Shown: one piece after another, positions 53,915 to 61,206 of the stretch
Position numbering within the stretch: the first letter of the stretch is position 1
How the letters are laid out: each line of letters opens with the position of its first letter
Source: Planctomycetaceae bacterium
Lineage (GTDB): Bacteria; Planctomycetota; Planctomycetia; Planctomycetales; Planctomycetaceae
Assembly: GCA_021732995.1 (NCBI GenBank)
Contig: JAKFWA010000023.1
Location: 123,360 to 187,359, forward strand
Length of the DNA: 64,000 nt
Direction: 5' to 3'
The notes under the pieces: model-generated
Databases searched by the model: none
What the model was told of the DNA's origin: nothing
What the model saw: the letters and a program-made list of their open reading frames with translations, nothing else
Position numbers and translations under genes: made by a program

Positions 53915-55213
53915 ATGACGACCGCTTTCAACATCGTAATCGCCGTGGGGATGCTCATGAGTTCGTTACCTCGCTCGAATCAGATGCCGACAACCGGACC
54001 AGCGTTGACGCTGTATGTGGAAGACCAGGACGGCGACGCCGTCGCACCTGAACCGACGCCGCGAGCGGAGTCGCCGCGAGCCGAAGCGTCGCCACCGTCG
54101 ACCGACTCTAAGTCGTTGTCGATTGCAGACCTTCGCATCGTTGTCGGTGAGATTGTTGGCAACCTCATACAGACGCAGCGGAGTGTGACTCCGCTGCGTC
54201 TTGCGACGCCACCAGAAGCGACCGTGACTCTGCGGAACTGTTTCGAGTGGCTGCAGCCGCGAATGGACTGGTCCCGGAAGACCGAAACCGACTACCTGCG
54301 GGTGGTGACCTATTGGGAGACCTACCACAACGGCCCCGGCCCGGACGTCCGCGCCATTCAGGACGGCGACTTCGCGACCTTCGCGGTCGCGACCAAGATG
54401 ACCCGCGACTGTTATGGAAGTTACTTCGACACGCTGCTGCGTGGTCAAACGCGGATGTCGAAGCGCGTGCCGTATGGGAAGCCGGCGAGCGATGTCGTTC
54501 TGACCGACGTCCCCTATCGCGGCGAAGTGCAGCGGCCGCGTGAGCGTGGGATCGTCGCGGAGAACTCGCGACCGCTCGACGAGAAGAGCGTCTCGGTGTT
54601 GATGGAGAACTGGCCGGATGATTGGCCGCGTGGGTCGCAGTTGCTGACACCGCGTGACGTCGGTCAAACAGTACTCGGTATCTTCTGGTACTTCGGCCTG
54701 CGGAAGTGCGACGGCTGGCTCATCACCGAAGAGAACTTCGACCTCGAATACGGCGTCCTCGCGTACCGCGACCAGAAGGTCGGAACGGTCGGCGCTGTGC
54801 CGCTCCCAGGCGTCATGATTCCGCCCCTATGGCTGGCGGCTAAGGACGCGAAGCTGTGCGGCCGTAAGACGCTGTTCCCGGTCAAACCGACGAACGTCGA
54901 TTGCTCGACGGACAGCGGGGTCTACCTGCGAGCGAAGGCGGCTTACGACGCGGCCAAGATCAAACCTGTTCGCAGCGGCGGTCAGAACAAGTGGTTCCAC
55001 GGTTTCAGGGCGAGCTGCTCGTCGAAGTGGTGGTCGATCGCTCCGCAGTTCCGCGAACGAATGACGCTGCACGCAGCGAAGACGGTCGTCGATCGGTCCT
55101 ACTCGCTGGTGACGGATGACATGAGAGACGCGGTCGAACGGTATCCCGTGCCGGCCGCGCTCAAAGCACTGAGCGATCGCATCAGAAGCGAACACGCGGA
55201 CTGTCCGCGTTGA
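53915..55213 (+). CDS. tyrosine recombinase / phage-type integrase
   Basis: A 432-aa recombinase. The catalytic domain shows the first Arg in GIFWYFGLRKCDGWLI (box I), HGFRAS (HxxR), the weaker third His motif MTLHAAKTVVDRSY, and the nucleophile Tyr near its end. The preceding 170 residues hold the DNA-arm/core-binding part with TLRNCFEWLQPRMDW. It would integrate the element, presumably into tRNA-Leu. The start is taken at ATG 53915 because GGAG lies nine bases upstream; ATG 53900 gives five more residues and ATG 53984 a shorter form. Confidence 0.85.
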   Translation: MTTAFNIVIAVGMLMSSLPRSNQMPTTGPALTLYVEDQDGDAVAPEPTPRAESPRAEASPPSTDSKSLSIADLRIVVGEIVGNLIQTQRSVTPLRLATPPEATVTLRNCFEWLQPRMDWSRKTETDYLRVVTYWETYHNGPGPDVRAIQDGDFATFAVATKMTRDCYGSYFDTLLRGQTRMSKRVPYGKPASDVVLTDVPYRGEVQRPRERGIVAENSRPLDEKSVSVLMENWPDDWPRGSQLLTPRDVGQTVLGIFWYFGLRKCDGWLITEENFDLEYGVLAYRDQKVGTVGAVPLPGVMIPPLWLAAKDAKLCGRKTLFPVKPTNVDCSTDSGVYLRAKAAYDAAKIKPVRSGGQNKWFHGFRASCSSKWWSIAPQFRERMTLHAAKTVVDRSYSLVTDDMRDAVERYPVPAALKALSDRIRSEHADCPR

Positions 55214-55226
55214 TTCATGGAGTTGT

Positions 55227-55264
55227 GCCGGCGGGGACTCGTCTCGGGCCGAGCCCCCGCCGGC
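55227..55264. terminator. GC-rich hairpin after the integrase gene
   Basis: 10-bp stem GCCGGCGGGG (55227-55236) / CCCCGCCGGC (55255-55264), 18-nt loop with an inner CTCG/CGAG pair. No T-run follows, so it may stall rather than terminate. Confidence 0.5.
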
Positions 55265-55343
55265 GATGTGGGAACGTGGCCGGGTTAGCCGTGAGTGCCG
55301 GCCGAAACGCGTCGTCAGTGAAACCACGGCGTACTCATGCTTC

Positions 55344-55378
55344 CGGCCCGTCGTCGAGGAACAAGCGGCGACGGGCCG
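55344..55378 (+). ncRNA. leader hairpin with GGA in its loop
   Basis: 10-bp stem CGGCCCGTCG (55344-55353) / CGACGGGCCG (55369-55378), loop of 15 bases containing AGGA, five bases before GGAGGGAG of the next gene. The location next to a Shine-Dalgarno is the arrangement of CsrA-bound leaders, and a CsrA homologue is encoded 1 kb downstream. Binding is only inferred. Confidence 0.4.
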
Positions 55379-55393
55379 CATTGGAGGGAGTCA

Positions 55394-55615
55394 ATGCTAC
55401 CCGCTTTGAAGAACGACAACCCGACGCTGCAGCTCTTCTGGCTCGGCTACGTGGATCGACTTGCCGAGACCGAAAACGTCCTGCGGGACCTTGTCGGGCT
55501 GAAGGCCGCGTCCGGCGGCTGTTGCTGTGAAGAGTGTCGGCGGTGCCTGCGTGCGCGAGTGCTTGCCGTCCGGAAGTCATTCACGCTCGCCAACGCGCGA
55601 GCCTTTCCCAACTGA
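55394..55615 (+). CDS. small cysteine-containing protein of the element
   Basis: A 73-aa protein. After a helical part (LQLFWLGYVDRLAETENVL) it contains the CCCEECRRC cluster, a possible zinc site. ATG at 55394 with GGAGGGAG at six bases. No family recognised. The first of a series of short, closely packed genes with strong ribosome-binding sites, as in phages. Confidence 0.6.
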   Translation: MLPALKNDNPTLQLFWLGYVDRLAETENVLRDLVGLKAASGGCCCEECRRCLRARVLAVRKSFTLANARAFPN

Positions 55616-55623
55616 GGCGAACC

Positions 55624-55830
55624 ATGAGCAGCGATGCAATTCAGACGGCCGTGAATCAGCTCGGCCGATCGGCAACCGGCCGCTGGGCGATGAAGGACCT
55701 GCTGGCGTTTCTCGACGGTGCCGGCTTGTCGCTCGATGCGACGAACAAAGAAGCGGTCCTGACGTTGCTGTCGGCCGCGTGGGATCAGCCGGGAGCGACG
55801 CGCGACCTGATGCGCGCTGCGATCGACTGA
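55624..55830 (+). CDS. small hypothetical protein of the element
   Basis: A 68-aa soluble protein (AIQTAVNQLGRSATGRWAM, ATNKEAVLTLLSAAWDQPG). It begins eight bases after the previous stop, with GAGG upstream. The pattern of small helical proteins is common in temperate phages and integrative elements; function unknown. Confidence 0.6.
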   Translation: MSSDAIQTAVNQLGRSATGRWAMKDLLAFLDGAGLSLDATNKEAVLTLLSAAWDQPGATRDLMRAAID

Positions 55831-55909
55831 CCGAGACGTATCGGAAACGACCGCCGGCCGTGTGGCTTGCGGATGTGATAGCCAAGTCTTTTTGAATGGA
55901 GTTCAGGCC

Positions 55910-56179
55910 ATGACCCTGCGTTGCAAGTTCCAGTTGATCGAACGCACCGAGATGCACGGCGGCGCTGTGCGGCTGAAGTATCAGGCGCGCTACGACGAGA
56001 CCATCCCCGAAGACCAGCGCTTCGCCAAAGCGACCCCGAACGGTCAGCTCGAAATGACCGTCTCGGCCGACAACGCGGCCGCGACGCTGAAGGTCGGCGA
56101 TTCGTTCTACATCGACATCGCGCCGGTTCCCGTCGACCCGCCAGCGGACGCCCAGGCGGAACCGCAGTCTGAGTCTTAA
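55910..56179 (+). CDS. small phage-type protein
   Basis: An 89-aa protein (MTLRCKFQLIERTEMHGGA, RFAKATPNGQLEMTVSADNA, LKVGDSFYIDIAPVPVDPPA). The sequence order recalls short proteins in tailed phages that share a KFxV...ATPxGxLEM...G..YYxDF pattern, of unknown function. ATG at 55910 follows GGAGTTC. The Pro/Ala-rich tail ends it. Confidence 0.6.
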   Translation: MTLRCKFQLIERTEMHGGAVRLKYQARYDETIPEDQRFAKATPNGQLEMTVSADNAAATLKVGDSFYIDIAPVPVDPPADAQAEPQSES

Positions 56180-56193
56180 CACCGTCTCGGTGT

Positions 56194-56263
56194 GAGGTGG
56201 TCAGGGCTGAGGCCGGTTCCGGGTGACGGTTCTGGTTTGCGGGTTCGACTCCCGCCCACTTCA
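56194..56263 (+). tRNA. tRNA-like sequence, anticodon region non-canonical
   Basis: A 7-bp acceptor stem GAGGTGG / CCACTTC (one G-U) and a perfect T-arm GCGGG-TTCGACT-CCCGC (56239-56255) with the universal TTCGA loop. An anticodon stem CCGGG/TCTGG (56219-56223 and 56231-56235, two G-U) can pair around TGACGGT, where the position-33 U is G; the D-arm is not canonical. Total 70 bases. The sequence is tRNA-like but degenerate, so it could be a remnant, a structured RNA or an unusual tRNA with anticodon ACG. Confidence 0.4.
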
Positions 56264-56346
56264 TCAAAGCGACGCGCGGCGAGCGTCGCGGCCGGCTTGG
56301 CAATGAGTCACGCGGCTAACTGTGCCAGGAGCGGGGAGGCTCTTCG

Positions 56347-56562
56347 ATGCTGCTGTTCAAGAGGAAGGTTGAAGAGGAGTTCGTGATCGTGTTGGAAGAC
56401 GGTCGCGAGATATCAACGAAGGTCGTCCGCCTGACCCCGAACTCGGTTCGGTTCGGCGTTGAGGCCGAGCGGTCGATCGAGGTTCACCGCCGCGAAGTGT
56501 GGGAAGAGATAAAGGCAGCACGCGCCGCGACTGCAACCGATGACGCGCGGAAATCCGCCTAG
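56347..56562 (+). CDS. CsrA-family RNA-binding regulator on the element
   Basis: A 71-aa protein. The start MLLFKRK matches CsrA (MLxLxRK), and SVRFGVEAERSIEVHRREVWEEI matches the conserved VRxGxxAPxxVxVHRxE(V/I)xxxI; Arg6 and the VHR arginine (Arg48), equivalents of the RNA-binding pair in Escherichia coli CsrA, are present. About four residues more lie between them than in E. coli CsrA. CsrA binds GGA motifs in mRNA leaders. ATG at 56347 with GGGGAGG ahead. Encoded within the mobile element. Confidence 0.8.
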   Translation: MLLFKRKVEEEFVIVLEDGREISTKVVRLTPNSVRFGVEAERSIEVHRREVWEEIKAARAATATDDARKSA

Positions 56563-56577
56563 TAAGGGAGACGCGTC

Positions 56578-56715
56578 ATGCGCATCGCGATCACCCCACT
56601 GATCGACGCCACGACCGGCCGCGTCAGCGTCGCCACGAAGTGCAGCTCCGGCGAGGCGAGCCAGGTCGCAAACTGGCTGAAGGCCGTAGCACAGTTCCGG
56701 AGGCCTTCGAAATGA
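56578..56715 (+). CDS. very small hypothetical protein
   Basis: A 45-aa reading frame (MRIAITPLIDATTGRVSVAT, ending RRPSK). It starts after AAGGGAG at six bases and its stop TGA overlaps the ATG of the next gene as ATGA, a sign of translational coupling. No family recognised. Confidence 0.5.
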   Translation: MRIAITPLIDATTGRVSVATKCSSGEASQVANWLKAVAQFRRPSK

Positions 56716-57293
56716 CGACCAAGCAACCGCAGCTCTTTGAAGTGGAACCGGGGCAGGTTGCTCCGACGGAGACGCCGGCCGAGAAGCCGAAGCGAGAACG
56801 AACCGGCCCGCGTCGCCAGCGGCCGTATCGGCTGAAGAAGAACGTGACGCGACGCGTGACCGACGAACTGGTCGTCGAACTTCGCAAGGCCGGCCTGCTG
56901 GTCCGCCGCTACGGCCGCCGGAAGGCCGTCACCCTGACATGGGACACGCTGGTCGAAGTCGCGGTCGAGGCCGCTCTACGCGGGAACCAACCGGGCAAGC
57001 TGTTCAACGAACCGGCAACGCCCAACGTCGCGAAGCTGAGCGAATTCTCGCTCGCGCACCTGGAGAAGATTTCGCCCAAGGAGAAGAAGCTGGGGGAGCT
57101 ATGCCAGCCCGATCTGCCGAACGTCGAGCCGGAGCCAAGCGGCAGCACTTTGACGTTCTCCGAGCCGATGGAACCTGCGTCCGCTGTGAGACCTTCGCAG
57201 CCGTTGCCGCTGGAATTTTCTGTGCCGAATGCGTCGGCCATCTCGCGACGCCGGCAACCGGTCCCGCGATTCCGCCTGGTTCGTCGGGAGTAG
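56712..57293 (+). CDS. hypothetical DNA-binding-type protein of the element
   Basis: A 193-aa basic protein (PKRERTGPRRQRPYRLKKNV). Residues about 60-110 resemble ribbon-helix-helix or HTH-like DNA-binding segments (ELVVELRKAGLLVRRYGRR, VTLTWDTLVEVAVEAALRG). It shares ATGA with the previous gene. It may be a regulator or partition accessory protein; not established. Confidence 0.55.
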   Translation: MTTKQPQLFEVEPGQVAPTETPAEKPKRERTGPRRQRPYRLKKNVTRRVTDELVVELRKAGLLVRRYGRRKAVTLTWDTLVEVAVEAALRGNQPGKLFNEPATPNVAKLSEFSLAHLEKISPKEKKLGELCQPDLPNVEPEPSGSTLTFSEPMEPASAVRPSQPLPLEFSVPNASAISRRRQPVPRFRLVRRE

Positions 57294-57398
57294 CGCACGA
57301 CGTCCCGACCGTTGGATACGAAGACGGGTTCAACCCGGATTCATGGAGCTGGAAAAAGTAGCCGTTGGACAACGGCAATCGACCAAGGACGACCAAGC

Positions 57399-58391
57399 AT
57401 GGCGGCGACACAGCGAGACCTTTTCGCGTCGGTAGACGCGCTGCGTGAGCAGCTCAAGCGGATCGGACTCGAAAGGCTTGAGCAAGAGTTTCTGATCGCG
57501 ATCTGGCGCGGCCACCGCGTCGGCCCGTGTTCTGTGCGTCAGGTGAGCGACGCGGTTCTGATGGGTGAGCTGCGGATCCGCGAACGCTTCCTGCGAACGA
57601 TCAAGCGGTCTTTAGAGGCGTGGGGCCTGATGACGTCGCAACGAGCTTCAACCCGTTCCATCACCGTCTACACGGTCGATTGGTCGGCCGTCTGGAATGC
57701 GACGCCGATCGAGCCCGAGAAGACGCCGCTCGACGAAGTGATCGAGCGACTGAAGACGGCCGTCGAGACCGGCACTCAGACCGGCACTCAGACCGGCACT
57801 CAGACCGGCACCGACACCGGCACTCAGACCGGCACTCAGACCGGCAGTGACACCGGCACCCGGTTTGGTTCGGGTAATAAAACCGGTCCGGCCCGGTCCG
57901 GTGGATTTTTCGGCTTCGACAAAGAGGATTTGATCGCCGCCACAAGCGACCCAGCGAAGCACCAGCAGTGGCTCGCGCAGCTCTTCGAGGAAAGCGGACT
58001 GCCGGAGACGGAGCGAATCACGTTCTTCGCGAACGTGTTCGACGTGCGGATTGCAGATTCACCGATCGGCGCGCTTCTCTACCGACTGAGGCCGGAGAAC
58101 TGGGGACGCTTCGAGCTGAATGCAAAGGCTCTGGAGTGGGGCAAGAAGATCGCAAACCCGGAAGCCGGACCGGGAGAACTCAAGAGGCTCGAAACGCACC
58201 ACCGACCAACGCTGTTGCGACTTCGGCCTTCGCTGCTCGAACCGCTGCTGGTGGCCGCTGAGCTGCCGGCAGTCCGCGTGAAGTACGTCGTCGAGAATGG
58301 AGTTTCCCAACTGCGACCGGACGAGCTGCCGAAAGTCTACCTAGCGATGGAACGCCAAGCCCGGACCCAAACCGCTGAGGCACCTGCATGA
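57399..58391 (+). CDS. helix-turn-helix protein with TGTQ repeat linker
   Basis: A 330-aa protein. Residues 1-90 carry a wHTH-like part (LFASVDALREQLKRIGLERL, VRQVSDAVLMGELRIRERFL, KRSLEAWGLMTSQRA). A linker of eight TGTQ-type units (residues about 124-155) follows, then a C-terminal half with FLFEKEDL-like helical content (HHRPTLLRLRPSLLEPLLVA). It is upstream of and overlaps the ParB-like gene by ATGA, so the two may be partner proteins, as in partition or replication-control modules. ATG at 57399 follows CGACCAAGC. Confidence 0.6.
   Translation: MAATQRDLFASVDALREQLKRIGLERLEQEFLIAIWRGHRVGPCSVRQVSDAVLMGELRIRERFLRTIKRSLEAWGLMTSQRASTRSITVYTVDWSAVWNATPIEPEKTPLDEVIERLKTAVETGTQTGTQTGTQTGTDTGTQTGTQTGSDTGTRFGSGNKTGPARSGGFFGFDKEDLIAATSDPAKHQQWLAQLFEESGLPETERITFFANVFDVRIADSPIGALLYRLRPENWGRFELNAKALEWGKKIANPEAGPGELKRLETHHRPTLLRLRPSLLEPLLVAAELPAVRVKYVVENGVSQLRPDELPKVYLAMERQARTQTAEAPA
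57768..57860 (+). repeat. 12-bp tandem coding repeat (ACCGGCACTCAG)
   Basis: About 7.75 units of ACCGGCACTCAG with variants ending CCGAC or GTGAC, encoding Thr-Gly-Thr-Gln and Thr-Gly-Thr-Asp. In frame inside the 57399 gene. Unit number may vary between strains by slippage. Confidence 0.85.
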
Positions 58392-60199
58392 GCGACCGCA
58401 AGCGAGTGTTGGAACCGCCCCCGGCTGACGACGACCCGGATTCGTTGCGGCAGTGCACCATGTGCTACGCGGTGCGGTTCTGGATCGAGGCCCGCTGCGA
58501 GTGTGGCAACTACGAATTTTCCCTTCCCCCGTTTCCATCCTACACCCTGAACAGGAACCCGACCGTGACAGCAATCGCCCCCAAACACCGAGGCACGACG
58601 AAAGCAAAGTCAGCGACGCCCAAGAACGAAGTCGACCCGGAGCGAGATCAGTTCATTAAGGCATTCGAGCAGAAGCCCGGCGAGATCATCGACATCCTTG
58701 TCGGCGCGTTGCGGCCGTCGCCGTATCAGCCGCGCGAAGTCTTCGACCAGAAGAAGCTGGAAGAGCTGGCCGAGCTGCTGAAGTCGCAGGGACAACTCAA
58801 CGACCTGCTGGTGCGTCATCGCGGCGACGGTAGCTACGAGCTGCTGGCCGGCGAGCGACGCTGCCGCGCCGCGAAGATTGCCAAGCTGCCGTCGCTACGT
58901 TGCAAGGTCATCGAGTGCAGCGACGAGGATGCTGAGAAGCTGGCCGGCTTCGAGAACCTTGGACGCGACGACCTCAAGCCGCTGGAAGAGATCCGCATGT
59001 TCCGACGGATGCTCGACCGAAAGATTTACGCTTCGCAGAAGGCGCTATCGAAGGCAGTCGGAATGGACGAAGCGACGCTGTCCAACAAGCTGCGAGTTCT
59101 CGAACTCCCGGCGATGTGGCTGCTGTGGATTTCTCAGGAAAACTTCGGCCTGACCGTCACACATTCGCGGTCGCTGCTGAAGTGGATTCACCGCCCGCAG
59201 GTCCTGCAGTCGATCGCCGAGAACATCATCGAAGCCAACAACCTAAACCCCGACGGAACCGCGAAAGCGGACGGCGGCGAAGTTGACGAAGACGAAGTCG
59301 AGACGTTCACCGTCGCGGAGCTGGAACGCGAAGTAAACCACCACGCCCGCTTCGTTTCGCGAGGGCTGTCCGGCTACGACTCGTGGGGCGCTCACGCTTA
59401 CGTGCATCTGTCGAAAAAGGATGCAGCGGATCCGGAACTCGATCTGGAGAAGGTCGACGGGGAGCTGCGGGCGTTCAATCTCGAAGTGTGGCAGAAGCAT
59501 CAGGACGCCGGACTCGCTCGCCGCAAGCCGTCCGACGATGACCGTCCATCCGGATCGAGCAGCAGCCAGCCCGCGAAGTCGGAGAAAGAAAAGGCCGAGG
59601 ACAAAGCCGAACAGCGGTCGAAGCGACTTTATCGCCACCGCGTCCAGACGCTGCAGAAGAAGATCGCGGTGCACCTGGTGGCGGCCGGCTTGTCCGACGT
59701 CTTAGCGATGCGACTGATGACGTGGTTCTACTTCCGCAGCCCGAACAACGTGCACCACAAGATCCGGCGCGATGTCTGGTCCGCGTCGCTGCAGAAGCAA
59801 GGCACGAAACGCATCACCGAGCAGTACCACGGCGACGACGCCTGGGCGATGTCCCTGAAGGTCGATGACAAGGCATTCATAACCGCCGTCCATCAGGCAT
59901 TGATTGCGATCGTCAGCACCGCAGACTTCGAGACCTACAGCGGCGACATGACGCCTGAAGGCATCGAGCAGATTGCCGAGCTGCTGGGCGTGAAGTTTAA
60001 AACCGATTGGCAACCGACCGAGGAGTTCCTGAAGCTGCTGTCCGTCGAGGACCTCTGGCAGCTCGATAACGAGTGGGCAACGCATCTCAATGAGAGCAAG
60101 CACCCGACGAAGGCCAAGCTGATCGAGGGACTACTGCAGAGCACCGCGAAGCGACCGTTCCCGACCGTCCTCCGCAAACTGAAGGCGGTTCGGCTTTAG
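58388..60199 (+). CDS. ParB/RepB/Spo0J-family protein
   Basis: A 603-aa protein. Residues about 95-175 form the ParB N-domain (SPYQPREVFDQKKLEELAELL, LLAGERRCRAA) and 175-260 the HTH part (QKALSKAVGMDEATLSNKLRVLELP). Before it a zinc-ribbon-like CTMCYAVRFW...CECGNY lies at residues 22-42, and beyond residue 300 long acidic/basic linkers and a helical C-terminus follow, with no ParB dimerisation domain visible. The size is about twice that of chromosomal ParB. No parA is adjacent. Starts by ATGA overlap with the preceding gene. Confidence 0.82.
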   Translation: MSDRKRVLEPPPADDDPDSLRQCTMCYAVRFWIEARCECGNYEFSLPPFPSYTLNRNPTVTAIAPKHRGTTKAKSATPKNEVDPERDQFIKAFEQKPGEIIDILVGALRPSPYQPREVFDQKKLEELAELLKSQGQLNDLLVRHRGDGSYELLAGERRCRAAKIAKLPSLRCKVIECSDEDAEKLAGFENLGRDDLKPLEEIRMFRRMLDRKIYASQKALSKAVGMDEATLSNKLRVLELPAMWLLWISQENFGLTVTHSRSLLKWIHRPQVLQSIAENIIEANNLNPDGTAKADGGEVDEDEVETFTVAELEREVNHHARFVSRGLSGYDSWGAHAYVHLSKKDAADPELDLEKVDGELRAFNLEVWQKHQDAGLARRKPSDDDRPSGSSSSQPAKSEKEKAEDKAEQRSKRLYRHRVQTLQKKIAVHLVAAGLSDVLAMRLMTWFYFRSPNNVHHKIRRDVWSASLQKQGTKRITEQYHGDDAWAMSLKVDDKAFITAVHQALIAIVSTADFETYSGDMTPEGIEQIAELLGVKFKTDWQPTEEFLKLLSVEDLWQLDNEWATHLNESKHPTKAKLIEGLLQSTAKRPFPTVLRKLKAVRL

Positions 60200-60260
60200 T
60201 TACCAATTGAGCGAGCGTGCGAACTCGCACCCCTTGGTGGCTTCATCAAGCACACTTCGC

Positions 60261-60286
60261 GATGCGATGGCTCAAAATATCGCATC
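60261..60286. promoter_or_regulatory. dyad GATGCGAT-N10-ATCGCATC upstream of the sigma-54-like promoter
   Basis: 8-bp inverted repeat with a 10-base spacer. It lies about 50 bp ahead of the -24/-12 motif, a place for an activator site or an operator. It could instead be a hairpin after the ParB-like gene, but no strong T-run follows. Confidence 0.4.
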
Positions 60287-60317
60287 TTTAGCAGGATTAA
60301 TTAACGTGCGACGTAGT

Positions 60318-60333
60318 TGGCACGAGCTTTGCC
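60318..60333 (+). promoter_or_regulatory. sigma-54-type promoter (TGGCACG-N4-TTGC)
   Basis: TGGCACG (60318-60324), four bases, TTGC (60329-60332): the GG and GC elements are 10 bases apart as required, and 11 of 11 fixed positions match the consensus. It lies 110 bases upstream of the first cysteine-rich protein gene in the same orientation. Confidence 0.6.
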
Positions 60334-60442
60334 AAACCAGCCCGACGACGTCTGGGTTACGCAAGGCAAACTAAAGACGCACGATTGTCGTCGACTTGCG
60401 AATGATCGCCGGACGCAACCACTACTTAGTACGGGGTGCAAC

Positions 60443-61000
60443 ATGAAGATCGTCGGACTGCTCTCTCTCGGCTTGGCGTTGGCGTTGGCTGCCATTTCTC
60501 CTGTGCAAGCACAGAACGCGGCTTCGCAAGCGCGAGGCGATGCGCATGGAACCTACCAGTTCGAGGCCCATCGCGTTTACACGCATCAAACACATGCGCG
60601 TGACTATTCACAGATCGTTTTTCAGCAGGGTCAACTGAAGGAAGGACTGCCACCTGCCGAGACCCAGGAGTACGTTGGGGCGATCAAGAAGAGCATCACT
60701 TCCGCAGACAAGTCGCTGGACAAACTTCAGGCCGCACATCCCAAAGATGAGGCCGTGAAGAAGTCTGTCGACAAGATCAAGAAGCTGCACAAGGCCGCGC
60801 TGGCTCACTGTGAAATGTGCGACGGTGAGTGCAAGAAGCCGGAAGGTGGCAGCAAGACCGTGGTCGCTGACTGCTGCGTCGAAATGACCAAGAACCTCGA
60901 CGCGGCGCGGGCCGAGACGGAGAAACTGATGCAGCATCTGAAGATCGACAAGCCTGCTGCTGCCAAGGCGAAGTCGGATGATGGGAAGAAGAAGGAGTAA
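60443..61000 (+). CDS. exported helical protein with Cys motifs (cassette member 1)
   Basis: A 185-aa protein with a Sec signal peptide (residues 1-23, PVQAQN). The mature part is a long helical bundle (EYVGAIKKSITSADKSLDKLQ, DAARAETEKLMQHLKIDKP) with HCEMCDGECKK and DCC as candidate metal ligands, plus several His (HRVYTHQTHARD). No family name recognised. Preceded by a sigma-54-like promoter and followed by three further exported Cys-rich proteins, so metal handling is inferred. The ATG at 60443 follows GGGGTGC. Confidence 0.65.
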   Translation: MKIVGLLSLGLALALAAISPVQAQNAASQARGDAHGTYQFEAHRVYTHQTHARDYSQIVFQQGQLKEGLPPAETQEYVGAIKKSITSADKSLDKLQAAHPKDEAVKKSVDKIKKLHKAALAHCEMCDGECKKPEGGSKTVVADCCVEMTKNLDAARAETEKLMQHLKIDKPAAAKAKSDDGKKKE

Positions 61001-61120
61001 CCAGTCGAATGCGTGTGCTGAGCGAACTCCCGCTGGCGGTTTCTAACGGGAGGTTCCTCATCGCCGCATTGGTCGGGTTTAACGACGGTTGACCGAAGAA
61101 CGCCGCGAAGCTTGGTGATT

Positions 61121-61150
61121 ATTCAAAATCTATCTCCACCAATTTTGAAT
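61121..61150. promoter_or_regulatory. dyad ATTCAAAAT-N12-ATTTTGAAT
   Basis: Perfect 9-bp inverted repeat (61121-61129 and 61142-61150) about 60 bases ahead of the second cassette gene. Operator-like; the regulator is unknown. Confidence 0.4.
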
Positions 61151-61206
61151 GTCGGGCGTAGAATGCTCCCATCGGTTCTGATACCTCACCCCAAGACGTG
61201 GCAGAG

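Noticed and set aside
55210..55530. Plus-strand frame overlapping the integrase end
   Set aside because: Arg/Ala-rich shadow crossing two GC-rich hairpins; the 55394 frame has the Shine-Dalgarno.
57768..57860. Possible CRISPR array
   Set aside because: Contiguous 12-bp units without spacers, in frame; a coding tandem repeat.
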